DNA of 64,000 bases, taken from NCBI RefSeq assembly GCF_000156575.1, contig NZ_GG666049.1, positions 110,976 through 174,975 of the forward strand. Reading direction: 5' to 3'. This document shows positions 56,126 to 63,834 of the stretch, in pieces. The notes beneath the pieces are model-generated. The model was not told the DNA's origin, made no database searches, and was given only the letters and a program-made list of their open reading frames with translations. The translations under genes were made by a program, and so were the position numbers. Numbering within the stretch: the first letter of the stretch is position 1; each line of letters begins with the position of its first letter. This DNA comes from Anaerococcus lactolyticus ATCC 51172. Lineage in GTDB: Bacteria > Bacillota > Clostridia > Tissierellales > Peptoniphilaceae.

Positions 56126-56851
56126 TTATCCTTGTATTTTCTTTGATCCAGTAATGCAAAGGTTCATCTCATATCCTGCCCTTATAGAAGTGTTTATCGA
56201 CTTGGTGTGGGAAAATTGGGTAGTTGTTATTGGGCTAATATCTGGATTTTCTTCTCTTATAAGCAAGGAAAGCTTCCTCAAAAGCGAAGCAGCAAGGCCT
56301 TGGTACTTATCATCACTGCTAAATTTCTCTAGGCCTATATCCCAGAGGTATTTGCCAGAATAGGATGCACCTGCAAGGGCAATCAAACTGTCCCCATCAT
56401 AATAAGCAAGTCCCAACCTATCATCCTCATCAAAACAAAAGCTCATCCTTGCTAGGTCTTTAAAATTTTGGATTTCATTCCTGCCTATCCTCTTAAAATC
56501 AAAATCTCTCATCCCCACTTCCCTATCTGATAAAGTCATCAAAGGAAAGAAATTATCAATCCCCATCTCAAATTCGCCCAAAATTTTTTCAAGCTCTCTA
56601 ATATTAGCTGCCTCAGCAAACCATGCCCCTTGATAAGCGATAAATTTTTCCCTTAGTTTCTTTATAAGGTCTGGATTTGCCGCCCTCATAAATACCTTAC
56701 CAGATGTGCAAATTGCAGAAAAATCGGCCCTATTAAAAAATAGAAAATCACAAGAGGGATTGTTGCAGGTGAAAATATTGTTTTTTGAAAAAAATTCTTC
56801 TTCACCTATTGAAAAATCATTCATTATTTGTCTTTTAAAATTAATATCCAT
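56126..56851 (-). CDS. GNAT-family acetyltransferase
   Basis: The 241-residue protein has an N-terminal helical part (residues 1-110), then the GNAT core: DRLGLAYYDGDSLIALAGASYSGKYLWDIGLE, DDKYQGLAASLLRKLSLLI (acetyl-CoA binding Q/RxxGxG/A, here Q-G-L-A-A) and TKSINTSIRAGYEMN. It resembles the GNAT_acetyltran (PF12746) group. It acetylates an unknown amine. It stands between tRNA-Gln and the repeat, on the minus strand, without a terminator of its own visible. Confidence 0.78.
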   Translation of the reverse strand: MDINFKRQIMNDFSIGEEEFFSKNNIFTCNNPSCDFLFFNRADFSAICTSGKVFMRAANPDLIKKLREKFIAYQGAWFAEAANIRELEKILGEFEMGIDNFFPLMTLSDREVGMRDFDFKRIGRNEIQNFKDLARMSFCFDEDDRLGLAYYDGDSLIALAGASYSGKYLWDIGLEKFSSDDKYQGLAASLLRKLSLLIREENPDISPITTTQFSHTKSINTSIRAGYEMNLCITGSKKIQG

Positions 56852-56924
56852 AAAATTTATCTCCCGATTTTCTTATAAAAAATTATACTATAAATATTTA
56901 AAAGTTACTAAGCAAATAAAAAAA

Positions 56925-57112
56925 GCACTTAAGTCCTATTTTAAGTGCCAGGCTATAGACAAAGTCATTTTCTGATGTCATTCAGACGAACGAAGTGAGG
57001 AAGAATCCTGCAATTTATGGGATTCCTCGTCGAATCCTAATGGATTCTCTGTCGGAATGACGTATGTTTATATACTTTGTCGACATTCTGGCACTTAAGT
57101 CCTATTAAGTGC
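56925..57112 (-). terminator. Terminator of the zinc operon, duplicated around a repeat element
   Basis: GCACTTAA-n8-TTAAGTGC (56925-56948) and GCACTTAA-n6-TTAAGTGC (57091-57112) are two copies of one hairpin flanking the second 140-bp repeat. On the minus strand the left copy is followed by the T-run, so it is the working end of the pht transcript. Confidence 0.72.
56951..57090. repeat. 140-bp dispersed repeat, copy 2
   Basis: Nearly identical to 48576-48715 (two differences near 57038-57040), in the same orientation, in the gap between the GNAT gene and the histidine-triad gene. Confidence 0.9.
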
Positions 57113-57128
57113 TCTTTTCGTTCTTAGC

Positions 57129-59516
57129 TTACTTTAGGGTGTAGTACCATCTTCCATTTGCTCCTTGGAAGAAATTGTATGAATCTTTTGCAGGGTTATT
57201 TTCTAGGGCTTTTTTAGCAGCCTTTTCTGCTTCTTCCCTACTTGCATAACCCGATAAATCATTATTTTGATTTTCTTTCTCTTGCTCTTCTTTTTCCTTT
57301 TCTTTTTGACCATCTTCTTCTAGATTTTTTTCGTTATTTTCAGAATCTTTTTTTCCGTCATTTTTTTCGTTAGAATTTTCCTTTGATGGTTTTTCTTCTG
57401 TTTTATTATTATTTTCTTTATCCTGCTTCTCTTCCTTATCTTGCTTTTCTTCTTTTTCCTTTTCTTCTTCTTTTTTTTCTAATTCTTTATCACTGAGTAT
57501 TTTAGGTAGATTTTCCTTATAGGATATTTTTCCATTTTTCTTCTCAAATTTACTTATATGAAAATGATTTGTTTCTTCTCCAGTGTATATATCAATATTT
57601 TCTCCACCTAAACTAAAAATTCTACTATCATCACTTATCTTATAATAGGATTTTAGATAAGCCTTAATCTCGTCAATATTTAAATCTGATTTATAACTTA
57701 GGTCTGTTTTTGGATAAGCAATCTTATATTTCAATGTTGCTACTACTTGTCTTGCTGTATATCCTTTAAATGCACCAGCCTTTTCCATTTTTACCAAGTC
57801 TTTTATGCTTAGGGCGTGATAGTGGTTACCGTGGAGCCAGTAAAATACTTCTCCCTCTTTATCATCAGTTCCCATAATTGGGATCCCGTCGTTCAATTTT
57901 CCATAGCCTGTCATGCTTCTTAGGTTATCACTAAGAACTGACTCTATGCCGTCAACCTTTTCAGAATCTACGCTATCATAAGTGAACAAATCTTTATCTT
58001 CCACTTCTACATTTCCAACATCGACATAGTCTTTGATGTATTCAGCTTCTGGGTACCTATCTCTCGGATTAACATAAACTACCGCTACTTCATCATCACC
58101 CCTGTAGAGATGCCAGTGATCACGATGGTCCACTATTTTTGTGATACCTTCTGGCCAATTGATTTTATCTTTGTTTTTGCCCTCAGCTGAATGGCTTCCT
58201 TGGTATTGACCATAGCTAGCTTTTGGATAAAGGTCTTTAGGATTTTCATAAGTTACGCCTTCTCTGCCCTTTGAGTCATAAATATGGTAGTGGTCCTCAT
58301 GTCTTAAAATTTCCACTATATCATAACGGTCAACTTCTCCTTTTTGACCAAGGACACTTAAAATCTTAAGCTTTTCTATCCTTGTCTTTCTGTCTTCTGT
58401 TGGATTTGTTGGTTTATCTTCGCTTGAGCCTTCTTCTTGTTGATTTTCTTTCTTATCCTTGTTATTATCTTCAGGCTTTCCCTTACCTTGGTTTTCTTTC
58501 TTGTCCCCATGGCTACCGTGGTAGGTGCCCACAGCTACATCTGGATAAGAAGATGATGGGTCTGAGTAAGTTATGTACTCTCTTCCATCTGCTGTATATA
58601 CATGCCAATGATCACCGTGTCTTAGTATGCTAACTACATTATGAGTTTTCTTATTTTCTTCTACCTTTACAAGCTTGTCGTCTTCTTTAAGTTTATCAGA
58701 GTTTTCTATCTCATCTTCTAGACCAGCCGCTTTTTTCTTGGCTTGCATTTCCTTATCTTCTTTAAGGATTTTGGCAATCATCTTTTTCCTATCCCCGTGG
58801 TTACCAACGTATATTCCATAAGATGCATTTGGATATAGGCTCCTAGGGTCTTCGTAGGTCACAAATTCGTTGCCCTTTGATGTATAGATGTGGTAGTGGT
58901 CCCCATGCTTGAGAATTTTGATAACTCTTTCGTCATCTTTTTCTAGTTTTTCTTTTACCTTTTTATTTTCTGCCACCTTTTGAGCCTTGCTTTTGCCAGC
59001 ATTTTGTTGGCCGTGGCTTCCTGTATAAGTTCCTATCTTTATATTAGGAAATAGAGCTGATGGGTCTTCGTAAGTGAGATATTCTGTCCCATCTGCTAGG
59101 TAGACATGATAGTGGTCACCGTGCTTTTTAATTGCCACTACATTCTTATTTTTTAGTTGGTTTTTACCTACTACACTCACCATTTCAAAATGACCTGTAT
59201 CCTTTATTTGATTTGGGTCAGAATAGGTGATTTTTTCCCTGCCATCCTTGGTGAAGACGTGCCAATGATCGCCGTGTTTTACTACCTTAACTATGTCTTC
59301 CTTTTTGATTTCAGCATCAACCAAGACTTCTGTAGTAGTGTCTTTTTTAAGGCTAGTTTTTTTAGCCTCATATGTGACTTTTTGGCTTGTCTTCACTTGA
59401 TTTTGTTGAAGATTTTTTTCTTCTTTCTTATTTTTAAACATGGAGCATGAGCTTAGACTTGTCAAAAAAATACAAGCAAACAAGACTGCTTTTCCTATGT
59501 TTTTATTATTTTTCAT
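57129..59516 (-). CDS. Histidine-triad (Pht-like) surface lipoprotein, zinc scavenger
   Basis: The 795-residue protein has a lipoprotein signal (AVLFACIFLTSLSSCSMF, lipobox LSSC) and six well-kept repeats of about 70-90 residues with the triad HxxHxH: HGDHWHVF, HGDHYHVY, HGDHYHIY, HGDHWHVY, HEDHYHIY, HRDHWHLY, followed by weaker HGNHYHAL and NHFHI. Each repeat continues with DGxExxTYxDP. A Lys/Glu-rich low-complexity tract (about 680-755) precedes a C-terminal SREEAEKAAKKAL domain. Pht proteins of streptococci bind zinc and feed AdcA/AII. Here the gene is last in the znuA-znuC-znuB operon, 11 bases after znuB. Confidence 0.9.
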   Translation of the reverse strand: MKNNKNIGKAVLFACIFLTSLSSCSMFKNKKEEKNLQQNQVKTSQKVTYEAKKTSLKKDTTTEVLVDAEIKKEDIVKVVKHGDHWHVFTKDGREKITYSDPNQIKDTGHFEMVSVVGKNQLKNKNVVAIKKHGDHYHVYLADGTEYLTYEDPSALFPNIKIGTYTGSHGQQNAGKSKAQKVAENKKVKEKLEKDDERVIKILKHGDHYHIYTSKGNEFVTYEDPRSLYPNASYGIYVGNHGDRKKMIAKILKEDKEMQAKKKAAGLEDEIENSDKLKEDDKLVKVEENKKTHNVVSILRHGDHWHVYTADGREYITYSDPSSSYPDVAVGTYHGSHGDKKENQGKGKPEDNNKDKKENQQEEGSSEDKPTNPTEDRKTRIEKLKILSVLGQKGEVDRYDIVEILRHEDHYHIYDSKGREGVTYENPKDLYPKASYGQYQGSHSAEGKNKDKINWPEGITKIVDHRDHWHLYRGDDEVAVVYVNPRDRYPEAEYIKDYVDVGNVEVEDKDLFTYDSVDSEKVDGIESVLSDNLRSMTGYGKLNDGIPIMGTDDKEGEVFYWLHGNHYHALSIKDLVKMEKAGAFKGYTARQVVATLKYKIAYPKTDLSYKSDLNIDEIKAYLKSYYKISDDSRIFSLGGENIDIYTGEETNHFHISKFEKKNGKISYKENLPKILSDKELEKKEEEKEKEEKQDKEEKQDKENNNKTEEKPSKENSNEKNDGKKDSENNEKNLEEDGQKEKEKEEQEKENQNNDLSGYASREEAEKAAKKALENNPAKDSYNFFQGANGRWYYTLK

Positions 59517-59527
59517 CGTTTCCCCCT

Positions 59528-60322
59528 TTATTTTCTCTTTACTACCAGGCTAAGAATTAGCCATAAAACTGATATTAGAACAATGACAGAGCCTGGTTTT
59601 AAATCTAAGTAATAGGATATAACTAATCCTAAAAATACAAAAATTATCGAAAAGCCTATAGATAATAACAAGGTCTGTTTGTAAGTTTTTGTGTATTGCA
59701 TAGCACAAATGCTCGGTATGACCAAGATGGAAGACACTATCAAAGAGCCGATGGTTTTGGCTGAAATAGAAACTGTGATAGCTGTCAAAAATGTTATAAA
59801 CAAATTGATCATCCTAGTATTTATGCCCATAATCCTCGCAGCTTGTTGGTCAAAAATTGTTAGGTAAAGTTTTTTATAAAGTATAGAATAAACAGCTAGC
59901 ACAAGTGCCGCCACCCCTATCACCAAGTAAAATTCCTCATCGGATATTGTCACAATAGAACCAAACAAATAAGAAGAAATTGCATTGGTGTTTTTGACCA
60001 TTGATGAAAATATACCTGCTAATCCAATAGATGCTGCGAGAATAATAACTGTCGAAACTTCTTGGTAGCTCTTTAATTTATTTCTAATCAACTCTATGGA
60101 AAGCCCCGCAAAAAGGCAGGCAATAATTGCCGCAAGAATCGGGCTAAAGCCGAAGGCAAGGCCTATGGTAAGGCCAGCAAGAGATGAGTGTGAGAGGGTA
60201 TCTCCTATCATCGAAAGCCTTTTAAGGAGGACAAGTTGGCCCATGCAGGGCAAAATCAATGCCAAAAGTCCACCAACTATAAAGGCTCTTTGCATAAATT
60301 CATATTCAAATATATCTAGCAT
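59528..60322 (-). CDS. znuB: Zinc ABC transporter permease
   Basis: The 264-residue ABC-3 family permease has MQRAFIVGGLLALILPCMGQLVLLKRLSMIGDTLSHSSLAGL at its start (written here only as a family landmark in parts: LLKRLSMIGDTLSHSSLAG), about eight helices and the coupling motif ISAKTIGSLIVSSILVIPSI-like region near residue 180. It works with the ATPase and binding protein upstream. GAGGTAG precedes the ATG; 6 bases separate it from znuC. The genes resemble AdcB/ZnuB. Confidence 0.92.
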   Translation of the reverse strand: MLDIFEYEFMQRAFIVGGLLALILPCMGQLVLLKRLSMIGDTLSHSSLAGLTIGLAFGFSPILAAIIACLFAGLSIELIRNKLKSYQEVSTVIILAASIGLAGIFSSMVKNTNAISSYLFGSIVTISDEEFYLVIGVAALVLAVYSILYKKLYLTIFDQQAARIMGINTRMINLFITFLTAITVSISAKTIGSLIVSSILVIPSICAMQYTKTYKQTLLLSIGFSIIFVFLGLVISYYLDLKPGSVIVLISVLWLILSLVVKRK

Positions 60323-60328
60323 ACTACC

Positions 60329-60991
60329 TCACAAACTAAGCTTATCTTTGCTTATTCTTTCGATTTTTCCCTTCCTTATCCTCAATGCATAGTCCACAAA
60401 GTCCCCAGCCATGTCAAGCTGGTGGGTAATTATTACTATGGTCTTTCCAGCTTTCTTGAGCTCTTTGAGGTTTTCAAAAAAATCCCTAGAAAAATCTTCA
60501 TCAATGCCTGTAGTTGGCTCATCTAAAAGAATAAGGCTTGCATCTTTGATAAGAGCAAGGCTTATTGCAAATCTTTGAATTTGTCCACCAGACAATTCGC
60601 TTAGAGCTTTTTTACGATGTTCATACAAGCCAAGTTTTTCCATCAATTCTTTTGGGTTAGACTTCTTTTTTAAATATGAAAGGTGGATTTTTATTGCTTC
60701 TTCAACACTTGTAGGAAAGTTTCTATAAGAAGCAACTGCATTTTGTGAAATATAAGCCAGGTCCCTGTAGTGGTTATCCTTCCTTATATCATCATTTAAT
60801 ATTTGTATTTGACCATTCTTAGCCTTCAAATCCCCCAAAATCAACTTTAAAAGTGTAGACTTGCCAACCCCATTCGCCCCAACAAGGGCAACGAGGTCTC
60901 CTTCTTGAATTTCGAAATTAATATTATCCAGGATTAGATCCTTTTCATAAGCAAAACTAAGACCTGCTACCTTTAATACCTCTTTATTCAT
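60329..60991 (-). CDS. znuC: Zinc ABC transporter ATP-binding protein
   Basis: The 220-residue ATPase has Walker A VGANGVGKSTLLK, signature LSGGQIQRFAISLAL and Walker B SLILLDEPTTGID, with the switch His in VIITHQLD. It energises zinc import. The ATG at 60991 lies inside the end of znuA (overlap of 8 bases); an in-frame TTG at 61003 is less likely. AdcC/ZnuC length fits. Confidence 0.93.
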   Translation of the reverse strand: MNKEVLKVAGLSFAYEKDLILDNINFEIQEGDLVALVGANGVGKSTLLKLILGDLKAKNGQIQILNDDIRKDNHYRDLAYISQNAVASYRNFPTSVEEAIKIHLSYLKKKSNPKELMEKLGLYEHRKKALSELSGGQIQRFAISLALIKDASLILLDEPTTGIDEDFSRDFFENLKELKKAGKTIVIITHQLDMAGDFVDYALRIRKGKIERISKDKLSL

Positions 60992-61922
60992 TGAAAGATT
61001 CAACCAAGGCCTTCAAATTTTCTTCCATAAGACCTATATAACCCTTAGCTACCATATCGTCATCGAGATTTTCCATTGTGTAAAGGGTTGAAGTCTTTGT
61101 GCCAGTGTTTTTTGCTAGGGTTTCAGCAACCTTAGGAGTTGCCTTGCCCTCAAAAAATATAGTCTTAATATTTTTTTCTTTTACAAAGTCTGCAATAGTC
61201 TTAAGGTCCTTAGCTGATGGCTCTTCTTCAGGAGAAATCCCAGTCACAGCCACTTGCTTAAGACCATAATCATCTGCCAAATAATTGAAGGCGGCATGGG
61301 AGACTACAAAATATTTCTCCTTATCCTTAACCTTAGCAAGCTCATCAGTAAACTTCTTATCAAGGTCATCAAACTTAGCAAGCGCCTTATCAAGATTATC
61401 CTTATAATATTTTTCATTAGTAGGATCCATGTTAGCAAGCTTTCTGTAAATATTATCAACCATAACCTTAGCATTCTTTATAGAAAGCCAAGTGTGAGGA
61501 TTTATAGACGCCATATCTGACCCTTCCTTAGAAGAATCAAGCAGGGTAAGGCCATCAGACAAATCTAAAAACTTATCATCATCCTTGACATTATCCTTCA
61601 AATCGTCAATAAAAGACTCCATTCCAGCCCCATTGTAAGCAATCAAGTCTGTACCTTCAAGGTCCTTCATAGCTTGGCTAGTGAGTTCAAATGAATGAGG
61701 CTCTTCGCTTGTTTTTATAATAGTCTTAACCTCATACTTATCACCACCTATCATCTTAACAAATTCAGCTACAGGAAAAAAACTAGCATAAATAGTCTTC
61801 TTGCCAGCAACTTTCTGATCTTCCACTGCCTTATTTTCAATATTTTTATCTTCCTTGCCACAAGATGTTAAACAAAGCCCAGCAAGGAGAAATATAAAAA
61901 ATAAATTTCTAAAATGTTTCAT
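60984..61922 (-). CDS. znuA: Zinc-binding lipoprotein of the ABC transporter (ZnuA/AdcA-like)
   Basis: The 312-residue cluster A-I binding protein has a lipobox (LAGLCLTSCG), VAEFVKMIGGDKYEV, EEPHSFELTSQ (first His), NPHTWLSIKN (second His), VVSHAAFNYLADDYGL (third His) and an acidic C-terminal site. A His at the third position is the zinc-type arrangement, as opposed to the manganese-type Glu. The His-rich loop that AdcA/ZnuA usually carry before the second ligand is absent (SSKEGSDMASIN instead). The gene leads the operon behind two Zur-like boxes. Confidence 0.92.
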   Translation of the reverse strand: MKHFRNLFFIFLLAGLCLTSCGKEDKNIENKAVEDQKVAGKKTIYASFFPVAEFVKMIGGDKYEVKTIIKTSEEPHSFELTSQAMKDLEGTDLIAYNGAGMESFIDDLKDNVKDDDKFLDLSDGLTLLDSSKEGSDMASINPHTWLSIKNAKVMVDNIYRKLANMDPTNEKYYKDNLDKALAKFDDLDKKFTDELAKVKDKEKYFVVSHAAFNYLADDYGLKQVAVTGISPEEEPSAKDLKTIADFVKEKNIKTIFFEGKATPKVAETLAKNTGTKTSTLYTMENLDDDMVAKGYIGLMEENLKALVESFNE

Positions 61923-61941
61923 CTAAATCTTCCTCCTAATA

Positions 61942-61994
61942 TGCAAGTCATTTGCAATAAGTACTATCATACATCCAATGCAAATCATTCGCAA
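61942..61994 (-). promoter_or_regulatory. Zinc operon promoter with two Zur-like boxes
   Basis: Minus strand -35 TTGCGA (plus 61989-61994), 17 bases, -10 TATGAT (plus 61966-61971). Two 7-1-7 inverted repeats flank the -10: TGCGAATGATTTGCA (plus 61979-61993), covering the -35, and TGCAAATGACTTGCA (plus 61942-61956), near the start of transcription. Each has one mismatch between arms. Fur-family zinc repressors bind such sites. Confidence 0.7.
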
Positions 61995-62050
61995 TAGTTG
62001 TTTTCATTTTTTTATAAAAAAAGTCCGAGAAGACGAGAAAATAATAAAAA

Positions 62051-62086
62051 ACCAATACATTCATTTCATAAAAAGAACATATTGGT
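62051..62086 (-). terminator. Possible terminator upstream of the zinc promoter
   Basis: Minus strand ACCAATA and TATTGGT (plus 62080-62086 and 62051-62057) around a 22-base loop, then TTTTTTATT. It would insulate the zinc operon from leftward transcription through the decayed gene. Confidence 0.5.
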
Positions 62087-62161
62087 CCATAAAATTTATA
62101 CCAAAAGATATTCAAAAATCCGTTTTTATAACAAGTTAAACCCTATAAAAAATTCCAAATA

Positions 62162-62208
62162 AAAAATCGACCTTGAAATTTCTTTACACTTCAAAGTCGA
62201 TTATTTTT
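62162..62208. terminator. Terminator after the decayed gene
   Basis: AATCGAC-c-TTGAA pairs with TTCAA-a-GTCGATT (plus 62165-62202), with A-run and T-run on the two sides. Confidence 0.75.
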
Positions 62209-62526
62209 CCCCACCGGCACAGCATTCTGATTTAGGTTCAATCACCATTTATCATCCTTTCTATATCCAAGTCCATAGACTTGATGAAACTTTCCATTAT
62301 ATGTGAAATCTTCTTTTTTCATTAGTAACATGCTGACAATTCTTTTTATAAAATCATCCGATTCCAATTAAACTTTTACAACCTATCTTATAGAAAAACG
62401 TCAGATGGCTCATCTTTTACACTTATCTTCCACCACTTTTTCTATAAATCTATGAGTAAAGTAGATATACTAGAAACTCATAAATCACCAGCCGTCCATA
62501 AAAGCATCAAAACCAAACAATCCCAT
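62201..62526 (-). pseudogene. Decayed gene remnant
   Basis: Reading the minus strand gives protein-like pieces interrupted by stops and shifts: MGLFGFDAFMDGW-stop near 62526-62487, then DFIKRIVSMLLMKKEDF and YNGKFHQVYGLGYRKDDKW-stop, then one base out of frame VIEPKSECCAGGEK-stop at 62201. The last parts join if one base is restored, and a terminator follows. I do not recognise the parent family; the ending ECCAGGEK may be a metal-binding tail. The remaining gap up to 62781 is AT-rich. Confidence 0.45.
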
Positions 62527-62781
62527 AAAGACTATTCAATTTTCTTAATCCCTGTGCCAGTGGGTAAGAAAACTATTTTTCTTATTATTATATTACCCAG
62601 ATAAATTTATTTTAAACACGATAATAAAAATTTTTTTATAAATTTTAAAGATTTTTCTTATACTCGTCAAATTCAGCACTTCAAAACTAGATCTGACAAA
62701 AAATATCTTTATTAAAATAATGATAAATAAAAAATATTAACCAGTATAATGTAATTATTATATAATATTTGGAGCTCTAGG

Positions 62782-63678
62782 ATGAAAAATAGCAAAAATT
62801 TTAATCTTTTTTTTATGGACGGAGAAGTTACTGGTAGAATAAAGTGTACCTTATCAAATTGGACAGGCTTAGCTTATAAAGTCCCTAGGACATATCTTGA
62901 AAAATGCAAAGATAGACAAGATTTAAAACAAAGTGGAGTTTATTTTTTATTTGGTAAGAACGATGACGGAGATGACGAAGTTTATATCGGCCAAGCTGGA
63001 ATAAGAAAAAATGGTGAGGGAGTTCTATTTAGGGTATCAGAACACTTAAAAGATGAAATTTATTTTTCAGATGCAGTCATGTTAACTACACAAAATAACT
63101 CATTTGGCCCTACAGAAATCTCATATCTAGAGAATAAATTCACTAACATGGCTATAGATGTAGATAGGTACAAAGTAAGAAATGGAAATGATCCAAACCC
63201 TGGAAATGTAACCGAAGAAAAAGAATCAGAGTTGGAAGATTTTGTAGAATATTCTAAAATGGTACTTGGTGTCCTGGGATATAAAATATTCGTTCCTATA
63301 GTCGATAAAGATACAAAAGAAAAATATGAAAATAATAATGACAAAGAGTCAATCCTCTATCTTTCAAGAAAAAGTGGTAAGTCAAATAGGCAGATAGAAG
63401 CAAAATGTAAAAGAACAGATGAGGGTTTTGTAGTATTAAAAGATAGTATGATAGAAATTATAGACTCTATTGCTATTCCAAAATCGATAAAAGAATTGAG
63501 GGAGCAATGTTTAGATAAAAATGAAATTGTAGATGGAAAGTTGAATAAAAACTATTTATTTAATAGTCCATCCTATGCAGCTGCTTTTGTTTTAGGGACA
63601 AACGCAAATGGAAGAACAAGTTGGAAAAACGAAAAAGGCATAACATTAAAGGACCTAGAAGAAAACGAAATGAAATAA
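62782..63678 (+). CDS. GIY-YIG nuclease-like protein with DUF4357 domain
   Basis: The 298-residue protein has an N-terminal GIY-YIG-like core (SGVYFLFGKNDDGDDEVYIGQAG, about residues 55-80, then LFRVSEHLKDEIYFSDAVMLT with the Arg and His expected after the motif and Glu in TEISYLENKF). A linker (about 125-190) leads to a C-terminal DUF4357 domain (SPSYAAAFVLGTNANGRTSWKNEKG). Proteins of this form occur in restriction or mobile contexts, but their activity is poorly known. GGAG precedes the start. It sits alone next to a decayed gene and repeats. Confidence 0.8.
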   Translation: MKNSKNFNLFFMDGEVTGRIKCTLSNWTGLAYKVPRTYLEKCKDRQDLKQSGVYFLFGKNDDGDDEVYIGQAGIRKNGEGVLFRVSEHLKDEIYFSDAVMLTTQNNSFGPTEISYLENKFTNMAIDVDRYKVRNGNDPNPGNVTEEKESELEDFVEYSKMVLGVLGYKIFVPIVDKDTKEKYENNNDKESILYLSRKSGKSNRQIEAKCKRTDEGFVVLKDSMIEIIDSIAIPKSIKELREQCLDKNEIVDGKLNKNYLFNSPSYAAAFVLGTNANGRTSWKNEKGITLKDLEENEMK

Positions 63679-63688
63679 TATCAATATT

Positions 63689-63720
63689 AGACGGTAGTCA
63701 ATTACACTATCGTCTTTTCT
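63689..63720 (+). terminator. Terminator of the GIY-YIG gene
   Basis: AGACGGTAGT (63689-63698), loop, ACTATCGTCT (63706-63715), then TTTCTT. Confidence 0.82.
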
Positions 63721-63834
63721 TATAGCTTTTAATAATTACATTAAATCGATTTTCTTATAAAAGATTGTCCAGAATCTACTAACTCGTTTTAAAATTAATA
63801 TCGAATTGCATTTACTAATAAAAAATATTTTTAA

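Noticed and set aside
62440..62526. Readthrough UGA (Trp or Sec) in the minus-strand frame with GW-stop and KW-stop
   Set aside because: TAG and TAA stops and a frame change are also present, and no SECIS-like hairpin was seen; decay explains it better.
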